A DNA stretch of 64,000 nt from Sphingobacterium arenae (lineage in GTDB: Bacteria > Bacteroidota > Bacteroidia > Sphingobacteriales > Sphingobacteriaceae), in assembly GCF_014692505.1 (NCBI RefSeq), contig NZ_JACNYK010000001.1, positions 1,311,922 through 1,375,921 of the forward strand. The letters are read 5' to 3'. The translations under genes were made by a program, and so were the position numbers. Of this stretch, positions 1 to 10,291 are shown one piece after another; the first letter of the stretch is position 1; each line of letters opens with the position of its first letter. Under the pieces are notes generated by a model. The model had not been told where the DNA came from and did not search any database. It saw only the letters and a program-made list of their open reading frames with translations.

Positions 1-81
1 TCTTAAAGGTACTCATGAGCACTGCGTGGTTTAATTTCGCTCTCCTCTACCATTGAAAACATTCTAACAGAGGAAATATAC

Positions 82-732
82 TTAATCTTCCAAAACTTCG
101 CTGTTTACGCTTTCTTTTTCTATGTGCTCCTCTTTGAAATAACGTTTCTGAAAGATTAGAATAAGAAATACACCAACCGAGATAGCAGAATCAGCAATAT
201 TGAATACCGGGCGGAAAAACAAAAAATGTTCTCCTCCCCAAATCGGAAACCAATCTGGAAAATTTCCTTCGATCAACGGAAAATAAAGCATATCCACGAC
301 TTTTCCGTGAAACAGGGAGGAATATCCTCCACCATCCGGAAACAAAGCTGCCGTCGTATAGAATGTGCTCTCGCTAAATATGACACCATAAAAGGTCGAG
401 TCAATGATGTTGCCTAATGCCCCAGCAAATATCAAGGCCACATTGAGGATAAAACCACGATGATACTTGTTTTTAACCATATAATGTAACCCATATCCTA
501 TACCGATTACAGCAACGATCCGAAACAGCGTAAGAAAGAGTTTTCCGAATTCTCCGCCAAATTCCATACCATAGGCCATTCCATTGTTCTCAATGAAATG
601 AATGAGAAATTTATTGCCTATGATATTAAAATCCTGTCCAATCGTCATGTTGAGTTTTACCCAAAATTTTGATACTTGGTCAATGAACAAGATAATGGCG
701 ATCAGTAAGAGTGGTCGGTTATAGCCTTTCAT
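82..732 (-). CDS. lspA: Lipoprotein signal peptidase (signal peptidase II)
   Basis: This 216-residue inner-membrane aspartyl protease cleaves the signal peptide of prolipoproteins just before the lipid-modified cysteine. The sequence shows several hydrophobic spans and the family's conserved Asp-containing blocks: GNIID (Asp about 111), VVDM (about 147) and FNIADSAISVG (Asp about 181); the last two fit the catalytic pair. It is longer than the roughly 165-residue proteobacterial enzyme because of an insert between the last two blocks and a charged C-terminal tail. It is the last gene of a minus-strand run ileS, DksA-like, lspA; the gap to the DksA-like gene is 66 bases. The many lipoproteins in this window are its expected substrates. 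Confidence 0.95.
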   Translation of the reverse strand: MKGYNRPLLLIAIILFIDQVSKFWVKLNMTIGQDFNIIGNKFLIHFIENNGMAYGMEFGGEFGKLFLTLFRIVAVIGIGYGLHYMVKNKYHRGFILNVALIFAGALGNIIDSTFYGVIFSESTFYTTAALFPDGGGYSSLFHGKVVDMLYFPLIEGNFPDWFPIWGGEHFLFFRPVFNIADSAISVGVFLILIFQKRYFKEEHIEKESVNSEVLED

Positions 733-798
733 AAGTGCAAAAAATGGAGATGCTTAAAATTGCGTTTTGAACATCTCCACTTTAGTTTCATATTAATA

Positions 799-1179
799 TT
801 AATACTGTTTGTTTTTCGCTTCAATACTCAACGTCGTGTGTGGGACAGCTTTTAAACGTTCCTTTTGGATAAGCTTACCCGTTTCCCGACAGATACCATA
901 CGTTTTGTTTTCAATACGTACCAAAGCAGCGTCTAGATTGTCAATGAATTTTTTCTGGCGAGCTGCAAGCTGGTTGGTTTGTTCTTTTTCCAATGTGGCA
1001 GAACCATCTTCTAAAGTCTTGTATGTTCCCGCAGTGTCATCGGTGCCATTCGCGTTGCTACTGCTCAACGCAGAAGTCAGTGCAGCAAGTTCTTCTTTCG
1101 CGATGCGAAGCTTTGCAAGAATAATTTCTTTAAACTCTTGAAGTTCAGCGTCACTGTAGCGTGTTTTTTCTGTACTCAT
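799..1179 (-). CDS. DksA/TraR-like protein with a degenerate zinc finger
   Basis: The 126-residue product has a charged helical N-terminal half and ends in a DksA/TraR-type C-terminal block, YGICRETGKLIQKERLKAVP at about residues 94-113. In classical DksA this block holds a four-cysteine zinc finger; here only Cys97 remains, so zinc binding by the usual four cysteines is not possible. DksA proteins enter the RNA polymerase secondary channel and modify the response to ppGpp; whether this variant does so is an inference. The gene starts 8 bases after the ileS stop and precedes lspA, so all three are probably co-transcribed. Confidence 0.85.
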   Translation of the reverse strand: MSTEKTRYSDAELQEFKEIILAKLRIAKEELAALTSALSSSNANGTDDTAGTYKTLEDGSATLEKEQTNQLAARQKKFIDNLDAALVRIENKTYGICRETGKLIQKERLKAVPHTTLSIEAKNKQY

Positions 1180-1187
1180 TCTAATAA

Positions 1188-4100
1188 TTAAATTTTATCA
1201 ACAATTACTCTTAACTCCTTACCATCGATCTCTACAGGATCTCCGGACTCCAATGATGCTTCTTTAAAATCAATAGAGTTTGCCAGAATTTCGGTGCAAA
1301 TATACGATAAATTATTTTCTACAGCTTCTTGTATTTCAGTATTATGCGTTATGGTAACGTTAATTCGATCTGTAACCTCAAACCCCTTCTCCTTACGAAG
1401 GTTTTGTATGCGGTTAATCAATTCCCTAGATAGCCCTTCTTGTTTTAATTCTGGCGTAATATGGATATCTAGCGCAACCGTTAATTTCCCTAGATTTGCT
1501 ACCTGCCATCCGGCGACATCTTCTGCTATAATCTCCACATCTTCCGGTGTGATGCTGTAGGGCGTATCTGCCAGTGGCAAAACGCCCTGGCTTTCCAGTA
1601 CACCGATCTGTTCGACATCTAATGCTTGGATAGCAGCCACAACCATTTTCATATCCTTTCCTACTTTTGCACCAAGTACCTTAAAATTTGGTTTTATTTT
1701 CTTTTTAATTATTCCGGCCGTGTCCGTAATAAAAGAAACCTCCTTCATATTCGTTTCCGATAGAATAAGCTCTTTGACCTTTTCTACTTTTTCCTGGAAA
1801 GCATTGTCCAATACCGGGACCAAAATTTTATTTAAGGGTTGACGGACATTGATTCCTGTTTTCTTCCGTAAGGATAATGTCAGTGAGGATATATCTTGTG
1901 CCAGTGCCATGCGTTCTTCCAGATCCTTGTCTACCAGTTCGCTGTGGTAGCTTGGAAAATTCGCTAGGTGTACGGATTCGTATGTCTCCTTACGCGATCC
2001 CGCATTTAAATCAAGATACAAATGATCAGCGAAGAACGGCGAAATCGGTGCCATCAACTTGGCTATCGTATCCAAACACGTATATAATGTTTGGTAAGCC
2101 GATATTTTGTCTTCGGTATAATCACCTTTCCAAAAACGACGGCGGCACAAACGTACGTACCAGTTGCTGAGATGTTCATCTACAAAATTCTGGATGGCAC
2201 GTGCGGCTTTGGTCGGTTCAAAGTCGGCGTAGTACGCATCCACTTCTTTCGTTAAGCTATTCAATAATGAAATAATCCAGCGATCAATTTCCGGACGCTT
2301 TTCGATGGCGATATCCGGCTCATTATAACTAAAATTATCAATATTGGCATATAGTGCGAAGAAAGCGTAGGTATTATATAGGGTACCAAAGAATTTACGT
2401 CGAACCTCATCGAGACCCTCTTCGTTAAATTTAAGGTTATCCCACGGGGCTGCATTGCTGATCATATACCAACGCGTGGCATCGGCACTGTATTTATCAA
2501 TGGTGATAAAAGGGTCAACCGCGTTACCCAAACGCTTAGACATCTTGTTTCCGTTTTTGTCTAAAACCAACCCATTAGACACGACGTTTTTAAAGGCTAC
2601 TGATCCACGGATCATAGTGGATATTGCATGGAGTGTGAAAAACCAACCTCGTGTTTGATCGACACCTTCCGCGATGAAATCTGCCGGAAAAGCATCCTCG
2701 TATCCGTCTTTGAAAGGATATTCCTCTCCACGAGCTAGTTTGTCATGGTCAAGCCCCCACTGTGCGTAAGGCATGGCGCCCGAATCAAACCAAACATCGA
2801 TTAAATCCGGTTCCCGGAACATCTTTTGTCCATTATCGGAAACCAAAACAATATCGTCTACATAAGGACGATGCAAATCAAGGGTGTCCGTTCCAAATTT
2901 ATCCAGATAGGATTGATTTACCGCTTTTTCTTCGGCACTTAATACATCCGATTGGACGGCCTGTTCTAACTGTATTTTCAATTCCGGCAAGGAGCCCACA
3001 CATATTTCCTCATTTTCATCTACCGAGCGCCATATCGGAAGCGGCGTTCCCCAATAACGGGAACGGGAGAGATTCCAATCTACCAAATTTTCTAGCCAGT
3101 TGCCGAAGCGCCCCGAACCAGTAGCCTCCGGCTTCCAGTTAATCGTTTGGTTTAAAGCAACCAACTTGTCTTTAACAGCCGTGGTACGGATAAACCAACT
3201 ATCTAGCGGATAGTACAGTACCGGTTTGTCCGTACGCCAGCAATGGGGATAAGAGTGTTCGTATTTCTTGACATCGAAGGCTTTGTTTTCCTCTTTGAGT
3301 TTGATGGCTATCAGGACATCTGTAGGTCTGAAGTCTTTATCTGCACGCTCTTCGGCGGAATAATACTCTTCTTTGACAAAGCGGCCTGCAAAATCAGTTA
3401 TTTCATTAACAAAACGTCCGGTACGGTCTACAGTAGGGATGTCCTTTCCGTTTTCATCACGCACCAAAATAGCGGGGATGCCATTCTCCTTACAAACCCT
3501 AAAGTCGTCTGCACCATAGGTTGGCGAAGCATGTACGATACCCGTACCGTCCTCGGTCGTCACAAAATCTCCCGGAATTACACGAAAGGCTTTCTCTAGT
3601 AATTCTTCGCTGGTGACATAGGGTAGCAGTTGGTGGTAACGCAGTCCTACCAATGCTTCTCCTTTAAATTCTGCTGTAATTTCCCACGGAACGATTTTAT
3701 CGCCTACGTGATAATCTTGAAAAGAAGCTTGTTGTCCCTCAGCTTTAAAATGCTTTCCGATCAGATTTTTCGCTAAAATAACCGATACGGGAAACCCTGT
3801 ATATTGATTAAAGGTTTTTATTTTGACATAGTCAATGTTCTTCCCGACTACCAATGCGGCGTTACCCGGTAGTGTCCAAGGGGTGGTTGTCCAGGCGACA
3901 AAGGCAACATCTTCTTCCTCGGATTCCACCAACGTAGTCATAAGCGGATGTACCTGTGTTTTATCTAAACGGAATTCTGCAACAATGGTCGTGTCTTTGA
4001 CATCTTTGTATGTTCCCGGCTGGTTTAGCTCATGGGAACTCAAGCCCGTTCCGGCCGCTGGAGAATAGGGCTGTATGGTATAGCCTTTGTATAAAAGACC

Positions 4101-4604
4101 TTTCTTGTAAAGCTCTTTCAGCAAATACCATAGCGTTTCTATATATTCATTCTGATAGGTGATATATGGATTGCTAAGATCAACCCAATAACCCATTTTC
4201 TGGGTAAGGTCGTTCCATACGTCGGTATATTTCATCACCTCTTTTCGACAAGCGTCATTATAAGCTTCTACGCTAATTTTCTTGCCGATATCTTCTTTGG
4301 TAATACCTAATGTTTTTTCGACGGCTAGCTCAATAGGCAATCCATGTGTATCCCATCCTCCTTTACGCTTTACCTGAAAGCCTTTTAGGGTTTTATACCG
4401 ACAAAAAATATCCTTAATCGAGCGTGCCATTACATGATGGATGCCCGGCATACCATTGGCGGATGGGGGACCTTCATAAAACGTATAGGGTTTGCTGGCC
4501 GGACGATTTGAAATACTTTTTTCAAAGATATTATTCGATTCCCACCGTTCTAGTATGTCTCTACCTATTTCAGGCAAGTTTAACTGCTTATATTCCTTGT
4601 ACAT
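1188..4604 (-). CDS. ileS: Isoleucyl-tRNA synthetase
   Basis: This 1138-residue class I synthetase charges tRNA-Ile. The HIGH-type signature is in the N-terminal block PPSANGMPGIHHVMAR (about residues 45-60) and the KMSKR loop is NGNKMSKRLGN. A long CP1 editing insert lies between them and an anticodon-binding region follows. The protein is about 200 residues longer than the E. coli enzyme (938), which fits the long, eukaryote-like group of IleRS found in Bacteroidota. It heads the minus-strand ileS, DksA-like, lspA run. The pairing of ileS and lspA in one unit is common in bacteria. Confidence 0.97.
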   Translation of the reverse strand: MYKEYKQLNLPEIGRDILERWESNNIFEKSISNRPASKPYTFYEGPPSANGMPGIHHVMARSIKDIFCRYKTLKGFQVKRKGGWDTHGLPIELAVEKTLGITKEDIGKKISVEAYNDACRKEVMKYTDVWNDLTQKMGYWVDLSNPYITYQNEYIETLWYLLKELYKKGLLYKGYTIQPYSPAAGTGLSSHELNQPGTYKDVKDTTIVAEFRLDKTQVHPLMTTLVESEEEDVAFVAWTTTPWTLPGNAALVVGKNIDYVKIKTFNQYTGFPVSVILAKNLIGKHFKAEGQQASFQDYHVGDKIVPWEITAEFKGEALVGLRYHQLLPYVTSEELLEKAFRVIPGDFVTTEDGTGIVHASPTYGADDFRVCKENGIPAILVRDENGKDIPTVDRTGRFVNEITDFAGRFVKEEYYSAEERADKDFRPTDVLIAIKLKEENKAFDVKKYEHSYPHCWRTDKPVLYYPLDSWFIRTTAVKDKLVALNQTINWKPEATGSGRFGNWLENLVDWNLSRSRYWGTPLPIWRSVDENEEICVGSLPELKIQLEQAVQSDVLSAEEKAVNQSYLDKFGTDTLDLHRPYVDDIVLVSDNGQKMFREPDLIDVWFDSGAMPYAQWGLDHDKLARGEEYPFKDGYEDAFPADFIAEGVDQTRGWFFTLHAISTMIRGSVAFKNVVSNGLVLDKNGNKMSKRLGNAVDPFITIDKYSADATRWYMISNAAPWDNLKFNEEGLDEVRRKFFGTLYNTYAFFALYANIDNFSYNEPDIAIEKRPEIDRWIISLLNSLTKEVDAYYADFEPTKAARAIQNFVDEHLSNWYVRLCRRRFWKGDYTEDKISAYQTLYTCLDTIAKLMAPISPFFADHLYLDLNAGSRKETYESVHLANFPSYHSELVDKDLEERMALAQDISSLTLSLRKKTGINVRQPLNKILVPVLDNAFQEKVEKVKELILSETNMKEVSFITDTAGIIKKKIKPNFKVLGAKVGKDMKMVVAAIQALDVEQIGVLESQGVLPLADTPYSITPEDVEIIAEDVAGWQVANLGKLTVALDIHITPELKQEGLSRELINRIQNLRKEKGFEVTDRINVTITHNTEIQEAVENNLSYICTEILANSIDFKEASLESGDPVEIDGKELRVIVDKI

Positions 4605-4725
4605 CCGAAATTGCGATTGTTTTTTAAAGGTCGCTAATTTAGTGATTTTAAATTGAAAATGGTAGTGCGCAATTTCCAGTAAGCTCCTGTAAGCTTATGT
4701 TGTTTGTGTTTTGGAAGGCAGGGGT

Positions 4726-5079
4726 TTATGCCGAGAACGAACTTCCACAACCGCAAGTACTTGTTGCGTTTGGGTTATTAAATGTAAAGCCGCGTGCGTC
4801 TAAGCCACTTTTGAAGTCAATTTCCATGCCCGCTAAATAGAGTCCATGCGCTTTATTCATAAAAAGGCGTATGCCTTCAAGTATATACTCATTGTCACCA
4901 TCTTTCTTTTGGTCGAAACCGAGTATATAACTCATGCCCGAGCAGCCTCCGCCTTCAACGCCGATACGTAAGCCGAAATCTGCGCCGATTTCCTGTTGGT
5001 CGATCAACTTTTTCAGTTCCGAAACTGCCCCTTCAGTTAGGGTTACGGGAGCAGTATTTGTTGTAGTCTCTGTACTCAT
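4726..5079 (-). CDS. A-type iron-sulfur carrier (IscA/SufA/ErpA family)
   Basis: The 117-residue cytosolic protein belongs to the HesB/IscA family, which carries Fe-S clusters to apoproteins. The three conserved cysteines are visible: one in GGGCSGMSYILGF (about residue 46) and two in the C-terminal CGCGSSF. It is a single gene transcribed away from glyA. A TAnnTTTG-type -7 box reads on the minus strand at 5110-5117, about 30 bases before the ATG. No other suf genes are nearby, so assignment to IscA, SufA or ErpA is not possible from context. Confidence 0.93.
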   Translation of the reverse strand: MSTETTTNTAPVTLTEGAVSELKKLIDQQEIGADFGLRIGVEGGGCSGMSYILGFDQKKDGDNEYILEGIRLFMNKAHGLYLAGMEIDFKSGLDARGFTFNNPNATSTCGCGSSFSA

Positions 5080-5280
5080 TACGCGTTGTTTTAATTATTT
5101 CGTTTGTTACAAATTTACATCTTTCTTTTAAAGAAGCTTTTGGAAGTCGTTTATTTTTGACAATAATAAAACATTACTAACTTTTTTATGGATTTATATG
5201 ATGTTTCCTCTGAAGTCATCTATTTTTAAAGGCAGAGGAGAGCGAAATGAAAATTCTTTATTATATGCTGTAGAATTAAA

Positions 5281-5311
5281 TTGCATATAATCACGATTTT
5301 ATTTAGGTTTG
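5281..5311 (+). promoter_or_regulatory. Bacteroidota-type promoter of glyA
   Basis: A TTG (-33 element) at 5281-5283 and TAGGTTTG (-7 element, consensus TAnnTTTG) at 5304-5311 are separated by 20 bases, the spacing known for the primary sigma factor of this phylum. It implies transcription starting near 5316-5318, about 40 bases before the glyA ATG, and rules out upstream TTG start codons at 5281. Confidence 0.75.
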
Positions 5312-5355
5312 CAGCAAAATTTAGAAGTTTTATAACACTCCTTAACAATAACACG

Positions 5356-6627
5356 ATGGAAAGAGATCAGGTGATTTTTAACCTAATAGCCGATGAGCTA
5401 ACGCGTCAAGAAGAAGGTATCGAATTGATTGCTTCAGAGAACTTTGTAAGTAAGCAAGTGATGGAAGCCGCTGGTTCTGTTTTAACCAACAAATACGCGG
5501 AAGGCTTGCCCGGAAAGCGTTACTACGGAGGTTGTGAGGTTGTCGACGAAATTGAAACGATCGCTATCGACCGCGCGAAGAAGTTGTTCGGAGCAACGTG
5601 GGTAAACGTGCAGCCTCACTCTGGAGCGCAGGCAAATGCAGCGGTTTTCTTGGCGACAATTCAGCCTGGAGATAAAATTTTAGGGCTTGATCTATCTCAT
5701 GGAGGACATTTGACGCATGGTTCGCCTGCGAATCTCTCGGGTAAAATATACCAACCGGTATTTTATGGAGTAAAAGAAGATACAGGGCTGATCGACTATG
5801 AGCAACTAGAAGAAACCGCATTGCGTGAAAAGCCCAAAATGATTATATGTGGTGCTTCGGCGTATTCCCGCGATTGGGATTATGCCCGTATCCGCAAAGT
5901 GGCCGATGAAATCGGAGCACTCGTGCTGGCGGATATCTCACATCCTGCCGGGTTGATCGCAAAAGGTTTATTAAACGATCCACTTCCGCATTGCCATATC
6001 GTGACAACAACGACACATAAAACATTACGTGGCCCCCGTGGCGGTATGATTATGGTTGGTCAGGATTTTGAAAATACTTGGGGTGTTAAAACGCCGAAAG
6101 GCGAAACGCGGACGATAACACAATTGCTCGATTTGGCGGTATTCCCTGGGACACAAGGGGGGCCGTTGGAACATACGATTGCAGCGAAAGCTATCGCGTA
6201 TGGAGAGGCGTTAAGTGACGAATACTTAGCATATGCTAAACAGGTGCGTAAAAATGCCCAGACTTTAGCGCAATTCTTTGTTGATCGCGATTATAAGATT
6301 ATTTCCGGAGGTACAGACAACCATTTGATGCTGGTTGATTTGCGGAACAAAGATATTTCTGGTAAAGAAGCAGAAGCGGTATTAGGTAAGGCTGGTATTA
6401 CGACGAATAAAAATATGGTTCCATTTGATACACGCTCACCATTCGTGACTTCGGGTGTACGTTTCGGAACAGCAGCCGTTACTACACGCGGTGTCAAGGA
6501 GGACGAAATCATTCAAATCGGTGAATTGATCGATGAAGCATTGGCAAATCGTTCGAATGACAGTGCTTTAGATGCGATTCATGGTAAAGTGAAAGCCTTG
6601 ATGGCACAATTTCCGCTGTACAGATAG
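5356..6627 (+). CDS. glyA: Serine hydroxymethyltransferase
   Basis: This 423-residue PLP enzyme interconverts serine plus tetrahydrofolate with glycine plus methylene-tetrahydrofolate, the main source of one-carbon units. The PLP lysine is Lys222 in [16 protein letters not shown]. The ELIASENF block near residue 24 and the GKRYYGG block near 53 are also typical. The ATG at 5356 is chosen because the family starts close to this motif pattern and a good promoter lies just upstream; an earlier in-frame TTG falls inside that promoter. It is a single-gene unit closed by a hairpin terminator. Supply of glycine and formyl groups links it to purE, purK and purB. Confidence 0.97.
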   Translation: MERDQVIFNLIADELTRQEEGIELIASENFVSKQVMEAAGSVLTNKYAEGLPGKRYYGGCEVVDEIETIAIDRAKKLFGATWVNVQPHSGAQANAAVFLATIQPGDKILGLDLSHGGHLTHGSPANLSGKIYQPVFYGVKEDTGLIDYEQLEETALREKPKMIICGASAYSRDWDYARIRKVADEIGALVLADISHPAGLIAKGLLNDPLPHCHIVTTTTHKTLRGPRGGMIMVGQDFENTWGVKTPKGETRTITQLLDLAVFPGTQGGPLEHTIAAKAIAYGEALSDEYLAYAKQVRKNAQTLAQFFVDRDYKIISGGTDNHLMLVDLRNKDISGKEAEAVLGKAGITTNKNMVPFDTRSPFVTSGVRFGTAAVTTRGVKEDEIIQIGELIDEALANRSNDSALDAIHGKVKALMAQFPLYR

Positions 6628-6658
6628 TACGACATCATATTCGCTTTAATATATAGAG

Positions 6659-6685
6659 GTGGGCTTACTTTAGCCCACTTTTTTT
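6659..6685 (+). terminator. Rho-independent terminator of glyA
   Basis: The stem GTGGGCT / AGCCCAC (6659-6665 and 6672-6678) with a six-base loop is followed by seven T residues, 31 bases after the glyA stop. Confidence 0.9.
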
Positions 6686-6909
6686 GTGGGTACGAATTGG
6701 GGAAATAGTAAATAAAATAAACTATTCGGTGTTCTTATTTGTTATATCGGGAAAGCGAAAGATGTGTGAATAAATGTTAAAATATAATTGTATAATTTGA
6801 ATCTTCGTTATTTTTCATTTGCTTTGGAATATGATAATTCAAACGAAAGGACGCCTATAAAACACTTTACTCTTTAAAATAAATTCAAACATAAATCTAG
6901 GGATTTACT

Positions 6910-7500
6910 ATGAAAACGTTAAAAGAAAAAAGTGACCTTGAGTTGATTCAGGCTTATATAGCGGGGGACGAAACGGGAATAGAGCGATTACTAAATAGAT
7001 ATAAGTCAAAAATATATACATCGATCTACTTACAAGTGAAAGATCAGTACCTTGCGGAGGATATCTTTCAAGAGACCTTTATCAAGGTTATCAAAACATT
7101 AAAATCTGGGCGATATAATGAGGAAGGCAAGTTTCTGCCTTGGGTAGTTCGGATTGCCCAGAACATGGTGATTGATCATTTCAGGAAAGAAAAGCGAAGC
7201 CCGACTGTGGTGAGTAGTGATGGGTACGATATTTTTGGTGTATTGGAGTTTGCGGACGATAATGCTGAATCTAAATTGATGACCAACCAGCGTGATGTAG
7301 ATTTACAGAAGATTATACAGAAGTTACCCGATGACCAAAAAGAGGTGCTGATTATGCGTCATTTTTGTGATATGAGCTTTAAAGAAATTGCGGAGATAAC
7401 CGACGTCAGTATCAATACCGCGCTTGGCCGTATGCGCTATGCACTCAACAATTTACGGAAAATGATCGAGGAGCACAATATGATACTGAATATGGGCTAA
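6910..7500 (+). CDS. Sigma-70 family (ECF-like) RNA polymerase sigma factor
   Basis: The 196-residue product has sigma region 2 ([15 protein letters not shown] at about residues 47-61, then [20 protein letters not shown]) and region 4 ([24 protein letters not shown], a helix-turn-helix, about 138-161). No anti-sigma gene accompanies it, unlike the other two sigma genes in this window. Its stop overlaps the purE stop tail to tail within four bases (CTAA at 7497-7500). The regulon cannot be told from the sequence. Confidence 0.93.
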   Translation: MKTLKEKSDLELIQAYIAGDETGIERLLNRYKSKIYTSIYLQVKDQYLAEDIFQETFIKVIKTLKSGRYNEEGKFLPWVVRIAQNMVIDHFRKEKRSPTVVSSDGYDIFGVLEFADDNAESKLMTNQRDVDLQKIIQKLPDDQKEVLIMRHFCDMSFKEIAEITDVSINTALGRMRYALNNLRKMIEEHNMILNMG

Positions 7501-8006
7501 AAGCCCATATTCTCCACTTCTTTAGCATTTTCTTCCACATTCGTTCTCAACTCCGCCTTAAATGCTAAAACAGCTTTTGCGAGTTCTTCTGAAGAAGTGG
7601 CTAAAATCTGAGCGGCTAAAATGCCCGCATTCTTTGCCGCATTCAATGCGACAGTTGCCACAGGTATCCCATTCGGCATTTGTAAAATTGAAAGCACCGA
7701 ATCCCAACCATCAATAGAGTTCGAAGATTTTACGGGAACACCGATTACCGGTAAATGCGTAATAGATGCAACCATCCCCGGAAGATGAGCGGCACCGCCA
7801 GCTCCGGCGATAATAACTTTCAATCCGCGTGTTGCAGCTGATTTTGCATATTCATACATCCGCTCGGGCGTACGATGAGCGGAAACAATCGAGACTTCGA
7901 ATGCCACGCCCAGTTTTTTTAAAACTTCGATAGCGTCCTGCATGACGGGAAGATCCGATTTGCTTCCCATGATTATACCTACTTTTGCCATACTTTCGTG
8001 ATTCAT
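7497..8006 (-). CDS. purE: N5-carboxyaminoimidazole ribonucleotide mutase
   Basis: This class I PurE (169 residues) converts N5-CAIR to CAIR in purine synthesis. The motifs [13 protein letters not shown] near the N terminus and SAHRTPERM near residues 43-51 line the active site. The presence of purK immediately upstream supports the two-step PurK/PurE route. The first ATG at 8006 gives MNHES before the usual [10 protein letters not shown] start; the ATG at 7991 is equally possible. It is the last gene of nuoA-nuoB-purK-purE, 4 bases after purK. Confidence 0.96.
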   Translation of the reverse strand: MNHESMAKVGIIMGSKSDLPVMQDAIEVLKKLGVAFEVSIVSAHRTPERMYEYAKSAATRGLKVIIAGAGGAAHLPGMVASITHLPVIGVPVKSSNSIDGWDSVLSILQMPNGIPVATVALNAAKNAGILAAQILATSSEELAKAVLAFKAELRTNVEENAKEVENMGF

Positions 8007-8010
8007 TTTA

Positions 8011-9153
8011 CTACGCTTTTACCTTTAATGTTTCCTGTACCCAACGTGCATTTTTTATGGCCAATTCGCGGTCGTCATTTACAATGCATACATGCCCCAT
8101 TTTTCGGAAAGGTTTGGTGTATTTTTTTCCATATAAATGAACAAATACACCTTCTACCGCCAGGACATCTTCTACGCCTTCATATTTCGCTAGCCCCTCA
8201 TATCGCGGCTCACCTAATAGATTTATCATCACCGCATTTGTCCTGGCTGTTGTTGCGCCCAACGGCAAATTAAATATGGCACGCAAATGCTGAGCAAATT
8301 GCGATGTTATATTACCCTCGATAGTATGATGTCCGCTGTTGTGCGGACGGGGAGCAAGTTCGTTTACCAAAATCTCTCCTTCTTTCGTCAGAAACATTTC
8401 AACCGCTAAAAGCCCCACAATTTGTAAGTCCTCCGCTATTTTCTTCGCGATCTCATCGGCTTGCGTTTGAACCTCAAAAGGCAATGTTGATGGTGAAATC
8501 AGAAATTCTACTAAGTTCGCATCGGGATTAAACTCCATTTCCACCAGCGGAAATGTGGTTATATCACCTTTGTCATTTCGGGCCACAATTACCGCGATTT
8601 CTTTCTCAAAATCGATTAGCTCTTCTACCAAAGATGGATCTTCAAAGGCCTGTTCTATTTCTGATGTATGGGTGATTTTCTTTACTCCTTTACCATCGTA
8701 GCCGTCTTTACGGAGTTTTTGTATGTAAGGAAATGGAATGGGTGTTTCATACAAATTTTCCTTATTAGAGATAAGCTGAAAAGCGGCTGTCGGAATATCA
8801 TTCTGTTTAAAAAACTGCTTTTGTAAACCTTTATCTTGAATCAAACGGATGATTCGGGATTGTGGATATACGATGACGCCTTCGTTCTCTAACTTCTCTA
8901 GTGCATCCACATTTACTTTTTCGATTTCAATGGTGATCATATCCAGATCCTTACCGAAATTATAGACGGTTTCGAAATCACTTAACGAACCGCATTCGAA
9001 GCGGTTACATAATTTACGGCAAGGTGCATTTTTATCGGGATCTAATATATGCACGTTTACGTTGTAATTGATGGCCTCTTGAATAAGCATACGACCTAAC
9101 TGGCCACCGCCAAGAACGCCCAATTGCAACTCGCCATAAAAATCTTTTGTCAT
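8011..9153 (-). CDS. purK: N5-carboxyaminoimidazole ribonucleotide synthase
   Basis: This 380-residue ATP-grasp enzyme makes N5-CAIR from AIR, ATP and bicarbonate, the step before PurE. The N terminus has the dinucleotide-like loop [12 protein letters not shown] (about residues 12-23), and the ATP-grasp block [11 protein letters not shown] and the [12 protein letters not shown] block are present. It lies between nuoB (17-base gap) and purE (4-base gap), so it is probably translated from a nuo-pur transcript. Confidence 0.96.
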   Translation of the reverse strand: MTKDFYGELQLGVLGGGQLGRMLIQEAINYNVNVHILDPDKNAPCRKLCNRFECGSLSDFETVYNFGKDLDMITIEIEKVNVDALEKLENEGVIVYPQSRIIRLIQDKGLQKQFFKQNDIPTAAFQLISNKENLYETPIPFPYIQKLRKDGYDGKGVKKITHTSEIEQAFEDPSLVEELIDFEKEIAVIVARNDKGDITTFPLVEMEFNPDANLVEFLISPSTLPFEVQTQADEIAKKIAEDLQIVGLLAVEMFLTKEGEILVNELAPRPHNSGHHTIEGNITSQFAQHLRAIFNLPLGATTARTNAVMINLLGEPRYEGLAKYEGVEDVLAVEGVFVHLYGKKYTKPFRKMGHVCIVNDDRELAIKNARWVQETLKVKA

Positions 9154-9170
9154 AATGTTTGAAAAATATA

Positions 9171-9677
9171 TTAAGCTTGTTCAGAAAAATATTGATCTTG
9201 TAATATATTCTCTGTTTCTATTTTCTTTTGAAGTTCTAAAAAAGCCCCTATCAATGCTTCTGGTCTGGGGGGACATCCCTGCACATAGACATCGACCGGA
9301 ATAACCCTATCGACACCTTTCACCACATGATAGCCATGTTGCCAATACGGGCCTCCACAATTTGAACAGGAACCCATCGATATGACATACTTAGGTTCGG
9401 GCATCTGCTCGTAGAGCTTTTTAATCCTATCTGCCATCTTAAAGGTTACTGTGCCGGCGATAATCATTACATCCGATTGTCTGGGAGAGGGGCGCGGGAA
9501 GACGCCCAAACGGTCCAGGTCGTAGGTGGAAGCCATAGCGCCCATCATTTCAATGGCACAGCAAGCGATTCCAAAACTGACCGGCCACATAGATGATAGC
9601 CTGGCCCAATTCAGCAAATCGTCCATTTTAGCGATAATTACGCCGCCACTTTGCGCTTGATTTTGTGCTGCATCCAT
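9171..9677 (-). CDS. nuoB: NADH-quinone oxidoreductase subunit B
   Basis: NuoB (168 residues) carries the terminal cluster N2 of complex I, which reduces the quinone. The four cluster ligands are visible: the CC pair in [11 protein letters not shown], one in [11 protein letters not shown] and one in [13 protein letters not shown]. It follows nuoA by 3 bases and is followed by purK rather than nuoC, so the canonical gene order breaks here. The remaining membrane-arm genes are at 25.0-32.6 kb. Confidence 0.97.
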   Translation of the reverse strand: MDAAQNQAQSGGVIIAKMDDLLNWARLSSMWPVSFGIACCAIEMMGAMASTYDLDRLGVFPRPSPRQSDVMIIAGTVTFKMADRIKKLYEQMPEPKYVISMGSCSNCGGPYWQHGYHVVKGVDRVIPVDVYVQGCPPRPEALIGAFLELQKKIETENILQDQYFSEQA

Positions 9678-9680
9678 GTT

Positions 9681-10268
9681 TTATTCGTTTGACGTTTTGA
9701 ATTTTGGTCGAAACCCTAAACCGCCACTGCGAGTCACTTTTGTATCGGTGTCTTCCGTTTTCGCGGAAACAGTTTTCTTGTAGTCACGAACGTTATATTT
9801 TTTGTTGTTTAGCTGTTCGTAGGCTTTTGGGGGAATACCTACAGAAACGCTGGGCTGTATATGTGCAGGTTTAATCCATGAAATATCACCCCGTTTCCAT
9901 ACATAAACTAATCCTACAATCAGAATGCCCAAAAACATGCCCATCTCCATTAATGTGAACCAACCCCAACGCCCATCGGCATGGATAAATTCCCTGTTTC
10001 CGAAAACCGTTGCCCAAGGAAATACGAAAATCAACTCCACATCAAATAAGAGAAAGACCAACGCAATGACATAAAACCGTGGATTTATCTGTATCCAAGC
10101 CGTACCGATGGCTTCCTCACCACATTCGTATGTGCTGAGTTTTTGCGGGTTTGGATTTTTGGGTGATAGTATTTTCGCTAGCAAAATGGTTACGCATACC
10201 AAGAGGATACCTACTATTGCTATTAATAGTATTTTTCCGTATTCTGATAGCTGCGCGGGGTCGTCCAT
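9681..10268 (-). CDS. nuoA: NADH-quinone oxidoreductase subunit A with a C-terminal extension
   Basis: NuoA is a three-helix membrane subunit next to the quinone site. Typical blocks are seen: KLSTYECGEEAIGTAWIQ (about residues 43-60, with the conserved Cys) and FLLFDVELIFVFPWA. The protein has 195 residues; the usual length is about 120-150, and the extra roughly 65 residues after the third helix are polar and basic (GISWIKPAHIQ onward to the end). It is the first gene of nuoA-nuoB-purK-purE. Confidence 0.95.
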   Translation of the reverse strand: MDDPAQLSEYGKILLIAIVGILLVCVTILLAKILSPKNPNPQKLSTYECGEEAIGTAWIQINPRFYVIALVFLLFDVELIFVFPWATVFGNREFIHADGRWGWFTLMEMGMFLGILIVGLVYVWKRGDISWIKPAHIQPSVSVGIPPKAYEQLNNKKYNVRDYKKTVSAKTEDTDTKVTRSGGLGFRPKFKTSNE

Positions 10269-10291
10269 AAGGCAAAATTACAAAATAATAT

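Noticed and set aside
1..81. Partial gene at the left edge
   Set aside because: No frame of useful length is open to the edge and no motif is seen in these 81 bases.
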